The position numbers and the translations under genes are program-made. This document shows, piece after piece, positions 25,257-38,314 of a stretch of 64,000 nucleotides of DNA. The DNA is from Lepidonotus clava (taxonomy: Eukaryota > Annelida > Polychaeta > Phyllodocida > Polynoidae): positions 9,795,396 to 9,859,395 of the forward strand of contig OW387145.1 in NCBI GenBank assembly GCA_936440205.1, given 5' to 3'. The notes below the pieces were generated by a model, which saw nothing but the letters and a program-made list of their open reading frames with translations, did not search any database and was not told where the DNA came from. The first letter of the stretch is position 1. Every line of letters begins with the position of its first letter.

Positions 25257-28200
25257 ATGGCGTGGAGTGCACTCAGTCGTTCACGGGGACGTCGGGCGTG
25301 ATCACCAGTTACAACTTCCCGTTCGACTACCGCCACAACCTGTCGTGTACCTACCGCATCGTGCTGGGCCCGCCCTCAGGACCCCGGACAGTCTGCTTCA
25401 CCTTCCGACGGTGAGGGACACCTTCACAGTTTTGTTGATACATTTTTAGAAGAAAGTTTTATTAATTTAGATGTACAGACAGAAACATTGTGAGATTGAA
25501 AATAACTTTTATCCATGCGATACCCTTTTCATGATACCCTTTTGATGATGAAAAAAATAAACTACTTCTGATGCGCTAAAACATAGACAGACATAGTATA
25601 TATCTCTAGATCAAAGTAAAAACACTAAAAAATGTTTCATCAAAAGCAAATATTCCTGTTGTAAGACATAGATAAGGTACATTTATACATCGTATGAATC
25701 TTCTCAACACATCCAATCGAGATCAAAATGAGACCTGCTCTTCATCTGAGTATTGCCTTGCAGTGATACAACCCATCTACTTTGTTTGAGTACATCCAAC
25801 TCACCCACATTGTAATTTTCCAGCTTTGCCTTGGAGCGGTCCACCCCGTTCTGCTCGTTTGACTACGTTCGCTTCGGGAACATCAAGTACTGCGGCGGGG
25901 GTCTGTGGCAGTATGGGCGTCAGACGACGGAGGCCGAGTCCAACGTCTGGAACAAGCACTTCTGTTGTAAGTAACACTGTGGGCTTTCATGGGTAAAGTA
26001 CAGGGTGGCCACGCAAGTCCTGAAGTATCTCAAAAAGTCTTATTTATGATTGAAACGTGGCTAAAAAAAAAGAGAAGTCTTATTTAGATTTTATCAAATT
26101 TAAGGCCCTGATAAGGTCTTAAATTTGACGTATTTCTTGAAAAAGATCTCAAAAAGTTCTTTAATTGAATCGGATTTGAAAATAAGAATATATCTATCAA
26201 GAGATATAAAACGCCATTAAAACCTTATATTTCACTCGTAAAATATGTGAACTTTCACTTGTTTGAATTACATACCCAGCTGTGTATCTGCAAAGCTAGT
26301 CTACTGAAAACTTAGAAGAGAGATCATTTGGAGAAATGCGTGCATCCATTTCGGTATTTCCTACACATAATTTTGGTAATATTATTATCCTTAATGCCAT
26401 ATTTGGCCTAAAATCGACCGTTTCGTTCCTAAGACTGATTGTGTTTATTTTCGCTTTTCAGGGCCGGCCAAAAAGAACCACTTTGACATCAGTTTTCTGT
26501 CGGACAATAACCTGAACGGGGCGGGGTTTTACGCCGAGTACCACGTCCTGCCGGGCCCCCCGCCCAGCCACACCGACTCCGTGGTCGACACCGGCTATGG
26601 TGAGTTCAAGTTAAAATATGAAATAGAGTAACTCTACGTATATATACAAGGATGAATTCTATGTACCTAGGTGAAATAAACTGTTACATTGTGAAAAAGT
26701 TGGTCCACAGATGGGCTATTTGGTTATAGAAAATAAAATCTTTTAGAAACTTTGAAAACTTAGAATGTGTGCATCCTGTTAGTTCCATATTATGAACAGT
26801 TCGTATCAATCCCCTACATCTGTAACTTAGATAGGAGCTTACTCATTGAATTTTCAACCCTTAACGGTCTAAGGTATTAGTTATGATAATCAAATAGGCG
26901 ATCATTTTGACATCAGTCCTAGAAACGGGGGTTATTATAATGTAACCCCCCTCTCGACTGAAATCCTGTAAAACTGTAAAGTGTTTTCTGCAGTTGAAAC
27001 CAATTTCCTTAAGATCCATATCGATGACCTTAGTTTTTAAACTAACTGAATTGTACACTTCCTTCCCATCCCAGCGCCGTGTGCGGACCACGAGTGGACG
27101 TGTTTTAACCGTCGCTGTGTGAACAGGACCACGCTGTGTGACGGGAAGGACGACTGTGGAGACGCCACCGACGAGTCGTACGCGCACGCCAGGTGTCAGC
27201 GTGAGTCAGCGTTAACAGCTCAGTAAAACTGAAAATAACAATAGGATGGTTCACAACCCTGTCTGGTATATTAGTAAAAATTTGTTAAAAATGATAATAA
27301 GAATAGGATGATTCACAAAGCTCTCTGGGATATTGATAAAGTTTTGTTAAAACTGAAAATAATAGGATGATTAAAAATTCTGTCTGGGATATCAAACAAA
27401 GTTTTTTAACTTGAAAGATTTACGTTTTCGGTGATATTTATAATATAGATCTTGCACGTTTACAAGTATATGTATTGTGGAGTCACATGTAGTGGTGACG
27501 TGTTCAAATCTCCTTATAGTGGACCTTTTGTTGAAGCAATGACCTTAGTCATCACTCTTTGCTTTTTGTCTCTTTCAGAAAAGAGTGTGCTGGCTTGTGA
27601 TTTTTCAACAGATAGGTAAGTAGAATTTTTATTCTTTTGAAATTTCAAGATTTAAGGATTAATAAACAAAACTATTTATCTTTAAAAACCACCTGGTTAT
27701 TGTATCCATTGGAAAAAGAGAACAACCACTTGGAAACATTTCCAACGACAATCACAGAAAGAAATTTCAAAATACATCATACATTTACATAGAAAATTAC
27801 AAAGAAAAAATAAAGTATAGATAAAGATGGATTGATGTCACTCTGTGGGTCAGCAAACGTCCCAATCTGTCAATTCTAGTGATTCCTCACAATTTTATAT
27901 TTTTTCAAATCGAAACCATCTCTTTATCACAATGCTTTTCCGATAGTTAACGGCTTATATTCTATACATAATGTAACATATAACATTTCACTTAATATGA
28001 TACACAAAAATATACAAAATATTAAATGATTCCTCATAATGATATCCCTTATCTACACTGTTTCAGTGTGCCTTCCGACGGGCAGTGCGGCTTCGTGCAG
28101 CAGGACGGTCAGTGGTTCCGCACCAACAAGGCCCTGTCCTACGGGCCCCGCGCCGACCACACCAATGGCACTGGTATGTACACCACCTAGGCTACACCCA

Positions 28201-31200
28201 ATATAAGCCTAAAGTCCTGTTTATAAATCGCACCCTCACTTTTTGGGTTAATTTCTACAGATATTTGTGTAACAGGAAAAAAAGACGTGTATAAGCTGCA
28301 TCATTAATTTGGTCGTCATAGATCATCAATTTTCTCTAATTTTGAAGGACAAGAACCACAAGAAAGCAAGAATAATGCAAATGAATTGTATAACACTTCC
28401 ATGACTAGTAAAGTCCAATATGTGCTATAAACTAGAATCATAGTAATGTTTTATTGATAAATTACCTTAGGTTAGAAAAAAAAGACGTAAGCCTATAGAC
28501 TATGTTAAATAACACAGTGTCAAATGATTACGGAGATTATGGAGAGCCATTGATTTCTAACCCTGCATTAAAAAATCTTTAAAATTCTTAATTTCCATAA
28601 CACCCACCACACCACAATACATACCTAACCTGCTTTTCTCCTCCCACACAGAGGGTTACTTCATGTACACGGACAGTGACCACAGCCCGGCCTACCTGGT
28701 GAGCCCGGAGCTGACCCTACAGGCCGGGGGGTCCTCCTGTATGGCCTTCTGGTACTACATGTACGGCCGCCCGCCCTCCGCCCTCCTCAACGTCTTCCTG
28801 GGCCGAGTGGTCAAGTACAACAAGCCCGAGTGGTCCAGGCTCAACGCGCAGCCCGACCGGTGGTTACGAGGGGAGGTGACCATACAAGGGGATCAGCCAC
28901 TGCAGGTAGGGGGAAATAGAAAGGCCCTGTTAATCTGGGGAAAATAAACTTAATTTTTTAGGATATATCATTTTAAAAATATAAATCTTCTTACGTGATT
29001 TTTTTTTAATCCTTTTTAAGGCTTTTATGTATTCCGGAAAATACAGTTCGTTGTCATCCACTTGTATCTGATGGCGACTCTTAAACAGGTCTTTAAGAAA
29101 TGAAAAATTATTTAAATGAATCTATTTCTATTAATGAAAGTTCCATGTTTAAGTAAAGGACATCAGCATATAAGTTAGGTTTGAGACCTCAAACAAGTGA
29201 ATGTTTAAGGTGGCAAAGAATCCATTTTTCAACTGTAAAAGTTTGGTCGTTTATATTTGAAAGGTCTCCCAGGTATGTGCGCTTGACATTCTATATCCTG
29301 TCACTTTGGTAATAACTTTGTCACTTTGCATTTGTCCCAGGTGACTTTTGGCGCGGTGCTTGACAACAGTTTCAGTGGCGTGGCCTTAGACGACATCAGC
29401 GTCACCCCCGGAGCGTGTCACCAAGGTGAGGCCCACGTCATAGAGCAACGTTAACAATTTTCCCAACTTCTACTCCTTTCTGTTAATTAATGACGTCCAA
29501 ACTTTAGTCTTCCAATGTTTCATTTGGTTACAATTATAAAGATGTTAGTAGATCTGACAGAGAAAGATTTGTTCTTATGTTGCACTTTTATGGGTATACT
29601 ATAAAATATATACTACACACTCAATAAATGATAATAAAGCAAAAATAGATATTATGGATGAGAAAAACTAAGATATTTTCTCGTGTTGCACATACGTTGC
29701 TGTCCTAACCTTAAAAAAACATACATCGATAGCGAATGAATCTTGTATTTAATTAATGCCATCCAATAATGTGTTCTCACGTGTTATTACGGTTGATATG
29801 TATTAACGTCATACCCGTAGGAAAAGTAAACATGTTTTTTTTTTATGTATATATCAATTAATACAATCCACTAATGAGTTCTCATGTATTGTTACGGTTG
29901 ACGTGTGTCTGTTACAGGTGACATATCGTGTAACTTTGAGTCGACGCTGTGCGGGTGGCAGAGTGTGGGAGAGGTGGGTGGGCTGCACGGTAACCTGACG
30001 TGGGAGCGACACAACCGACTCCGGTCAGCCGCCGGACCCATGGAGGACCACTCCTCCACCGACGGAAGTCAGTAGTACCCTATTTTATATCATCAAAATA
30101 ATATCATGAAGATCAAATAGTGTAAATGTAAATATATAGATATATGTTTGATTATTATGACTAAACCCTCATTTATTGTTAAATTAAAAAGTGGTCTATA
30201 TGTAGTGATCATGTGATGACCATGCATTATAATACACCAAGTTGCCAGTGCTAATGTTTCATATATGTGCTTTCATATACTTTATGAGTTATGTCTTGAA
30301 TAGGATCGATCACCAGCCAATCATTAATATGCTTTTGGTTATAAGTAGGCCGTACATAATCAGAATTCAACTCTAACTATTTGGACTATCAGCCAAGTCC
30401 GGCCTCACGTTATAGTTCGAAAGAAAAAAATCTATTGTCCATTCAAGTTAACTTAACCGGCATCCTGCATGTCAAAAGATTTTGGCCACTGGCACACAAA
30501 GAAATGTAAGGCTACCACGGCAATGTCCGAGGCCATGTTTTCCCCCTAAAAGAATGAAAACGTTCTAAATATCTTACGATTTCTCACAATTACCCTCCTT
30601 GAAAACAGGTTTTTTGTGGGGCCGTTCCAATATTTTACTTCACCCGTTCCATTGCCTGCCTGGTCAAAACTTAAACCCTCTCTTAAAGAAATGCCGTTTT
30701 TCCTACTTTAGAAGGATTTCCTACTTTTTGGTGATTTTGGATTGCACAACTGATTTTTCCTACATCACTTTGGTATCTGGTTTTGAGTACATTTGTGTTC
30801 GTTTCAAGCTATTCAAATACAAATTCAATATCAGGACTCTCTTCCTTAACGTTTTTCTTTTTAATTGTTTCTGGGGGAGAAAAAAAGGACATTTTCGCTA
30901 CTTTTCGCTACTTTTTCATCAGTCGCGCGTGACATCTCTGCTCTTTCCCCAGACACACCTATAATTATATATGCTATATCTAAACCCCGTTCTCTCCATT
31001 CCAGGCGGCATGTACCTGCTGGTCAGGTCGCCTCCTTCCCGCCCGTCGCCCCAGCCGCGCGCCCTGCTCGTCTCTCCGCCCGTGTCCGCCCCTACCCCCG
31101 CCCCGCGCTGTCTCCGCTTCTGGTACCACCTGGCGGGACGCGGCCACGACAGCGCCGTGCTGCGCGTGCGCCTGGCGCCCTCTGGTGGCGGTGGGACGCT

Positions 31201-34200
31201 GACGGCGGCCCGCTGGGCGCAGAACGCCCGCTTCCAGGGCGGCTGGCGGCAGATGGCGCTGCAGATCGCCGAGGACAAGCCCTACCAGGTGAGGGGGCGT
31301 GCACAGGGAAGGGGGTCAATCAAAGATTGTGTTTTTTTTCACCAGTTCGAAAATGGATACGTTTAGTTCTTGACTTCTTTGTCCTATATTATATTCTTAG
31401 AAATATGTAATAAGGGGGGCGGGGTGGTCTAGTGGGTAGCGTCCTCATCTCTCACTCGACCGGGCCATTTCGAGACTGGGCTCTGCTTATTAGACCACCT
31501 CGCCTTTCCGTCGTTTCCACAGCACCCCCATAGATTTGACCACAGAACTATGAAGTCAAAAACCGGAGTTGGTCTTGATATAGCTGCAAAATTGCTGAAT
31601 ATACCTTAAGCTCCAACACATCACCACATCATGTAATTTTATTCCATCACGTTTAACTCTTCATTTTAATCAACGCATCACTCATAATGTAGATAATAAC
31701 GGTGCCTCTCAACGCTTTCACTTCTATTTTCATTTGGTTTTTGATGAACATCTTCAGACAAGTCTGTTCTTCCAGACGTTACAATTTGATTATGTAGTTA
31801 TATTTTCGGTGATTATATAAGTATATCTGTTTTATGTAATCGCTTGGTTATATACATACCTGACATATTTGTATATAGTCAGCATAACCAGACTATGCTT
31901 CTGTCTTTAGGTTTCTCGAGGCTTTATTCGTAGGAATTAAGGCCCATCACATTTACATGTATTGCTAAGAAGAAAGTTCCCAAAACTTGGTATTATGCTT
32001 TAGGCGATTTTCATATCAATTTTCAAATTTTCTTCACCTGTAGTTTAAACACTTTTTGTTTTCTGTTTTCAATATCATTGGTGATCTTATTTCTGGGTTT
32101 TCCCTTCGCAGGTGGTGATGGAGGCCACGTTGGACGGGGTGACGGGGGAGATCGCCATCGACGAGGTGGTGCTCGACGACAACGCCTGCCCCGAAGTTGG
32201 TGAGTACGATAACTGATGTGAACGGTACGGTTAACGACTCCTTCAACTTGAGGAACGGCTGCATAGACTATTTGACTCCGTTTAACAGTAGAGTTGAGTG
32301 AAGATTGGCCTCTAAGTAAAGCTGGGTCTGAGACTTCATAAGACTAGAATTTCAAAAGAATCCTTAAGCTCAAAGCAAATGACACTGTTCAGCACAATCT
32401 AGAAGGGATGTTTCGTCAAGAGAAGAAGGCGTGAGATTATATAATAGATATCCCCTTGTTATGCTGCTCAGTGACAGTCACTATAATGATACCTTAGTTG
32501 CCAGTATTCAGTAAAATTAAGGTTTCCCGTTTGTCTTTCACAGTAATTATTTTGAATAATAAACGCCTCATATTAACCTAAATATTACATAAAGAAATTG
32601 TTGATATTTCAATATACTTCAGATTTTTTTCTCAGACCTCACCTTTGTCAGATACTGACCGACCCCTCTCCTTCCCCCTTCAGACTCGGGTGCGTGCGCG
32701 GGTGGTGAGTTCCTGTGCGGGGACGGTAGCTGCGTACCGGCCATACACCGCTGTGACGGCATCACCCACTGTGAGGACGGCTCGGACGAGGACTGGAGAG
32801 CCGCCTGTCCAAGTAAGCATATCATCTCTATTATTTATATCTCCTATTTGCTTATTGTAAAATTTTATAGTCAAGGACCTAGGATCTTATCGCAGCTGAT
32901 ACATTTTTTCAGCAAAGTGGATACTAAATGCACATCTAACCTCCTTAACTTCACATCAGCATAAACTTTTCTAAGGAAATGATTGGGTTTTGTGGAATTC
33001 CAAGCATGATATTTGACAGATATTCAAATAGATCATTTCTAATATTGACTTGTCCATCTGGATTGGCAAATTTAAAAAATATATCACTATGGCATGTGGA
33101 AGGCCTAACAAACAGGTACAAGGTGACTGACCTAAATAGTGAGGTGTTTCATAACAACCTATAGCTACTGAGGTTTTATGTACCCGTATGGAAACTGTGC
33201 GTGAGTTTCAAACTCTTGTATGCGGCTGTTTCATACCAAACTCCCGTAAATAGACCCAAAACTCCTGTAAATCGACCCAAAACTCCCACAAAATCGCGTA
33301 AGCAAAATCAAAACTCACGTAGCTACGACGGCCAAAAAGGTGATCATAACTTTATGAAACACAAATCTTATGGAAGTTTGTTATGAAACAGGCCCTTGAA
33401 GCTTTTCTAATGTTTTGCTTTTGTTTCCAGGAACCACGACAGAAGCCCCTACAACTGCCTGCCCCCAGAACTACTTTCAGTGCGTCTCAAACGGACAGTG
33501 CGTACCGGTCAAGTGGGTGTGCGACAACTTCAGGGACTGCGAAGACGGGTCGGATGAGAGTCACGTGGCCAAGTGTGAGGGAGGTGAGTGCCATCCTAAG
33601 GAGATTAATGACTTGTATTGGTTCAACAAGTATAACATTTAATGTCTTAATCGAGATATGTCAACTCAGTTAGCAAATACATTCGTATATTCGCTATGAC
33701 CTTTTAGTCTCAATTTCTTTCAGTGTAGTAGTTTTTGAGAGAGATAACAATGTGAATTATGAGGTTTGGGATCTAAGACATTCTTGGAAAGTCAGCAGGT
33801 GGCAACATTTAACGATAGTCACTAAGTGGCTGTCCATAAATGATGTCACACTTTTTAAGGGTATTTTTAGGACCCACCCACCCCCCTGTCACACTAATTT
33901 TTCTGATTTAAACATGAAAATAAGGCCCGTTTTCAGGCAGTGTCACACTTTTCAAACCACCCACCCATCCCCTTGTGTGTGACATCATTTATGGAAGACC
34001 CCTAAAGCAAAAAAAACACACCGGCATGACAAAAGGATCAACAGATTGAAATGTTTGATCATGACATTGAATTCCTCACAACCTGCCAATCTATACACCA
34101 AAAAAATGTTAAAGGGAGGAGCCAGTGACTATGAAATGATATATTTTTGTGATCCTTAATGCCATGGGAGTTGTCATATGAAATTTTAAGTATGTACCTA

Positions 34201-37200
34201 TAATACTTTCTTTTTTTATGAAAGTTTTTGTAATTTCTACAGACTGGCTCCTGTGTGCAGCTGATGCACCTTGCACAGGGCATTTGTCTCTGTGTGACAT
34301 CACAAGCAGAACAGTTGAAAAATTATAATACTGAAATGAATGCAATAAGAAATTTTTAAATGTTCTTTACAAGTCTAAAAGATATTAAAATCACAAAATC
34401 AAATGATTTATAAAAGAAAAAGTGAAAAAATATAGCTTTTAAGGAATTTAGAAATTTGAAATTTGAATATAACTGTCATTTTGTGTGACGTCACACACAG
34501 ATGTGTGTCTTCCTGATACCAGAGGGATATGTAGTTTATCAAAAGTTGAAGCCCATTTTTACCATAAATGAGTCAATTAATCACACTCAAACTTGGCATA
34601 CTACTAAATAAGCATTAAATCTAACATATAAAGTGTAAAATAACCAGAATTTAAATTTCACTGGCTCCTCTCTTTAAAGTCTAACAATCACTATTGCTCT
34701 CTCTTCTTTAGTTTCCCCGCAGCCGCTAGACGGCAGCAGCAGTCGGTCGCCGTGTGGGGCGGGGTCCTTCGCCTGTAGTGACGGAGGGTGCCAGCAGATG
34801 GCAGCACGGTGTGACGGTGAACGTCACTGTGACGACGGGTCGGACGAGGCCAACTGTACCTACGGCACCGGTAAGGGGGGCATAGCCTATACAGATAAAT
34901 AAATCCTAATGATTGGAATAAATCGTAGATATGGTGGTAGGGAAGGGAACTGATATCATTACTTATTTTGTAAAGATAAATAAAACATGGTAAAGGTAAA
35001 ACTATAAGTCATAGATATGGTAGGGAAGGTAATATCAATGTAATAACATGTGATATAAATATAGACTTTTCCAAGTTATCAGATCTACAACCGTCTTTAA
35101 GAAGTTAAGAAAATACTCTTAAGATTGAGTTTATTTTTTAAAGTTTTCTCGGATTTACTGACAATGTTTTGCTAACATTGGAATTCAGATTAATATTTCA
35201 CACAATACATTCAATCAATCAACTGGGCACGACACTGAAACTTTCATTTACATGTCATTTCTCTCCCGTTATTCATCTAAGTTTCACTGTTTATCCTTAC
35301 TACCCAACAACCAAGTGACAGCAGGCTAAAAAAGAATAGGCCTAATCTGACCTAAAATGAAAAGAAACATATTTGATACTAAAACAAAAATGATTGTGTA
35401 TTTTCATGCAGGTGTGACAACCCCGGCGGGCGCGGTGTGCGGAGCGGGCATGTTTCAGTGCGTGACGGGCGGGCAGTGCCTGACTAAGGTCCTGGTGTGT
35501 GACGGCCAGGCCCACTGTGACGACGGGTCGGACGAGGACTCCTCAACCGCCCACTGTGCGCGTAAGTAGTCAGGGCACTTGGAGTTGCGAAGTTCTATCT
35601 TAGGATTTTCTTATTTGATTTTATTTAGAGGCGAAATGACATTTCGCCTCTAGTTCTGGAATAATGAGAAAAAATTTTGTTATTTGTGACATAATATCCT
35701 CCTGTCCGCCCTTTTTTCTCAGACATATGAACTGTTACAAAGAATTGGATACATCCTGGTGACAGTTCTAGATCTGGGGAAGAATAGTCCATTCCATTTT
35801 TTCCAAAAAAACATCATATAAAAGTCACATTTTGAAGTTTGAAAATGATGAGAAATTCCATTTTTTGACAAGTCATGGTGCTTTCAAAAACTGCCGGTGC
35901 AAATTGAAAAATACCTGCACCCAGCGCCCGGCAACAGCTTAAGTGCATGCGTACTAAAGGTAGGAGATACTCTTTGGGACTTTGAGGCGCCCGGCAACAG
36001 TGGCATACGCATTGAACTTGAACTTTTTCCCGCGAGGCTGGAGGCTGGTGACATTGGTATTTTGCTCTGGGGTTTCAGATTGCTTCATTTACCCTGACTT
36101 ACATCCCTGGGAAAATATGAAGGGGGTTTCCCTGGCAAAGTCACTTAAAAGTAGATCTCTAGTATTTTTATATAAAGACTGTTAGACATAACAACATTTG
36201 ATAGACATTTTCACATGGTTCTATTCATACTTAATGACAAATTCCTAGGACTATTTCGCCTCTCATGGAAGCTCCGCTCCAGGACAGACATTATGACTTG
36301 TTTCATTCTATAAAAGGATTCTCCTAGATCACAACATGCCCATTTTAGGAGAGCCTTTTTTTCAAAGCTCTCTGCCATTTAAGTTGGTTAATGCACTTCC
36401 TAATTTTTCTTCAGTCAGGAGTGGCATATTAGTGAAGCAATGACATGGCAGTTTCTAAATTTTAATACAATGTATGTGATTAGTCAATTCCATGCATCCC
36501 CTCAAACCAGTTCTATTCGTTATTAAAAATTAAAATGAAAAGAATATATAGGCATCCCCTCAAACAAGCGCTAATCACGTCCTTTATTATAGGGGATTTA
36601 TATTCTGAGGTATTTCACATTAGTATGTTATTATATATCCCTCAATCTATATCTACACGTATGGAATTTGCTCAGACCTTGCCACAAACTTTATAGTTTC
36701 TCTTGAGCCTAATGTAATTCATAGATGTACTTTATATGGTGTTCTCTTCTCTCTACAGGACCCATCAACACGACCGGGCTGGGGACTACATCAGCCATTG
36801 CCTTGGCCCTGTCGCTGGTCGTGGTGTTAACCGTCATCATCCTACCAGTGGTCCTGTGTCGCCGGCGGAAGGCGCGGCAGAGGGAGGGTAGGGACCGGGG
36901 CCAGAGCCGCCCAGACACCCCAGAAACAGTCACTCCGGACATCTCCACCATCTCGTACGGAGACGACACCTCCCTCAGTCGACCTCTTGAGGACTCCCTA
37001 CGTCGCGTGTGCACCTCCTCATACCGACCAGGACGACGTGACGGGCGCATGGTCAACCCGGTGAACGAGTTCCAGCGACATATCGAGCAAATGGACGACC
37101 ACCGCAGACAGTCATGTATTGAGAACCTAGAACGATACATGATCAACCCGCGCAGAGCGCAACCTCTACCGCCTGTCCCACCAACAGGGGAAAACATGGG

Positions 37201-38314
37201 CAACAATCGGCATGAGAGGAGGGGTAGTGATTTAGTAGACCCCAATGAGTATATCTTAGCCTTGCGGTCAGCGCCCCTCCACCCACCGCCGTACTCCATA
37301 CGGGACTACCAGAACCTGCAGTACATACCTGACGGGAGCACGGAGGGAGACGGGGCCGACGCACCCTCCAGTAGCGGTGTGTACAGCCTGCCCCCAGACG
37401 ACCCCCCACCCCCATACGATGGGATGAAGGACGCTGACCACGCCTCCTCCAGAGAGTCGGTGGTGGCGCCATCGCGAACTCTCCCCGGTCGGGGCAGCGG
37501 TATGTCCGGGGTGGTGTCACCCCGAGGTATGACCCATACCCTGCCACCCTATCAGATGTCGCAGGGTCAGGAGGGGATTCCCCCTCAAAGTGCTGGGGGT
37601 GACGCCATACCATACCATGTGACCCCCGTTCACCAAGTTGTACCGGAGCCTGCGTCTCTCAACAACACCTTCTCGTCTCATTCATCGTTGAATAATCTCA
37701 TCTCACCACATCATACACCGAGCAATAGCTTGTCACAAAGACATAATCCCAATAACATTATATCGCCTCAGCGTAACATGAACAATGTGTCTCCTCAGCA
37801 TAGCCAGACTAGTGCGACGACACCGAAGCACACCATTAACAGCATTATGTCTCCTCACCTCAACCTCACCCAAAGCAACACCTCATCTCTGTATAACCCC
37901 CACCGCACCACCTCCCCGCACCACACCCCCACACACAGCATGTCCCCTCACCACACCCCTACTCATAGTCTCTCTGCTCTCCACACCCCAAGTGGTTCCC
38001 TGTCATCCCAGCACAGTTCTACCTCATCTCGCCCGCATCAGAACCTGCCATCGCACCCTGCATCCTACACGCCATCAAACCGCCACCACCCACAGTATCC
38101 CCGATTGGGCACGCTGCGTACGCCCAACCCAAACGCCCCAGCGGCCCGGCCGACTCCCATGCTGCATCTCACATCTCCTCATACCCAACCTGCCACCGCT
38201 ACCTCACCCCATCGCCCGCTGTCTCCGCCCCAGTCACCCCGAGACCCCTCGCTGCCCGCGTCACATCAGCTTCACCAGGTCCAGCTGCAGTTCCTGCCTT
38301 CGTCCTCCGTCTAA
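25257..38314 (+). CDS. CUB/LDLa/MAM single-pass transmembrane receptor, 3' sixteen exons (5' end missing)
   Basis: Exons: 25257-25410, 25824-25966, 26462-26599, 27075-27200, 27579-27615, 28067-28173, 28652-28905, 29341-29425, 29918-30067, 31005-31288, 32112-32199, 32684-32812, 33431-33583, 34712-34870, 35412-35561, 36759-38314 (stop TAA). All introns are GT-AG and all joins keep frame, giving 1,236 residues after one split codon. Seen, numbering from the first whole codon: CUB about 4-130; LDLa 146-187 with [16 protein letters not shown] 192-347; MAM 349-520; LDLa near 525-565, 575-615, 629-665 and 677-719, each with a C-D/E-DGSDE calcium cage; hydrophobic helix 731-752 followed by RRRK; 484-residue tail. 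The LDLa exons are symmetric phase 1-1, typical of shuffled extracellular modules. The tail has PPPY (894-897) and PPPPY (934-938), WW-domain ligand motifs, then a Ser/His/Pro/Asn-rich region with repeated SPHHTP. By family knowledge this is a cell-surface ligand-binding or endocytic-type receptor; its ligand is unknown. The signal-peptide exon lies upstream, unseen. No specific orthologue is claimed. Confidence 0.93.
31412..31500 (+). mobile_element. tRNA-derived SINE head in a receptor intron
   Basis: GGTGGTCTAGTGGGTAGCG matches a tRNA A-box, and ATTTCGAGACTGG, about 30 bases on, a degenerate B-box: an internal RNA polymerase III promoter layout. It cannot fold as an intact tRNA. The 3' limit is unclear. 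Confidence 0.5.
33224..33395. mobile_element. MITE in the intron before the third LDLa exon
   Basis: Left end GGCTGTTTCATACCAAACTC; the right end reverse-complemented is GGCCTGTTTCATAACAAACT. Inside are about four copies of a 17-20 base word CCCAAAACTCCTGTAAATCG. It ends only 35 bases before the exon at 33431. Confidence 0.65.
33826..34002. mobile_element. MITE with TCCATAAATGATGTCACAC ends
   Basis: TCCATAAATGATGTCACAC at the left is matched at the right by GTGTGACATCATTTATGGA. About 177 bases, with C-rich CACCCACCC tracts inside, in the intron after the exon ending 33583. Confidence 0.65.
34109..34677. mobile_element. 569-base MITE in a receptor intron
   Basis: Twenty-base terminal inverted repeats with one mismatch: TTAAAGGGAGGAGCCAGTGA against TCACTGGCTCCTCTCTTTAA. 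The right end lies 35 bases before the LDLa exon at 34712. The interior has inverted TGTGACATCAC and TGTGACGTCAC words and no coding frame. Confidence 0.7.
35626..36262. mobile_element. Probable DNA element with AGAGGCGAAAT ends
   Basis: AGAGGCGAAAT at the left is matched by its inverse ATTTCGCCTCT at the right end, and the left end also contains its own local hairpin (GAGGCGAAATGACATTTCGCCTC is interrupted only by TGAC). The interior has GCGCCCGGCAACAG twice. It occupies much of the last receptor intron. Confidence 0.5.

Noticed and set aside
36725-36758. Upstream in-frame start for the receptor's last exon
   Set aside because: This stretch is the intron end (polypyrimidine tract and CTACAG); the exon starts at 36759, where the phase matches the previous exon.
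36709-37613. Minus-strand open frames opposite the receptor tail exon
   Set aside because: Shadows of a long GC-rich coding exon; the plus strand has a verified splice phase, a transmembrane helix and PPxY motifs.
25257-38314. Naming the receptor LRP12, LRP3 or MALRD1
   Set aside because: The MAM pair and tail do not fit LRP3/LRP12, and the single-CUB, transmembrane layout does not fit a multi-MAM MALRD1. No symbol is justified.
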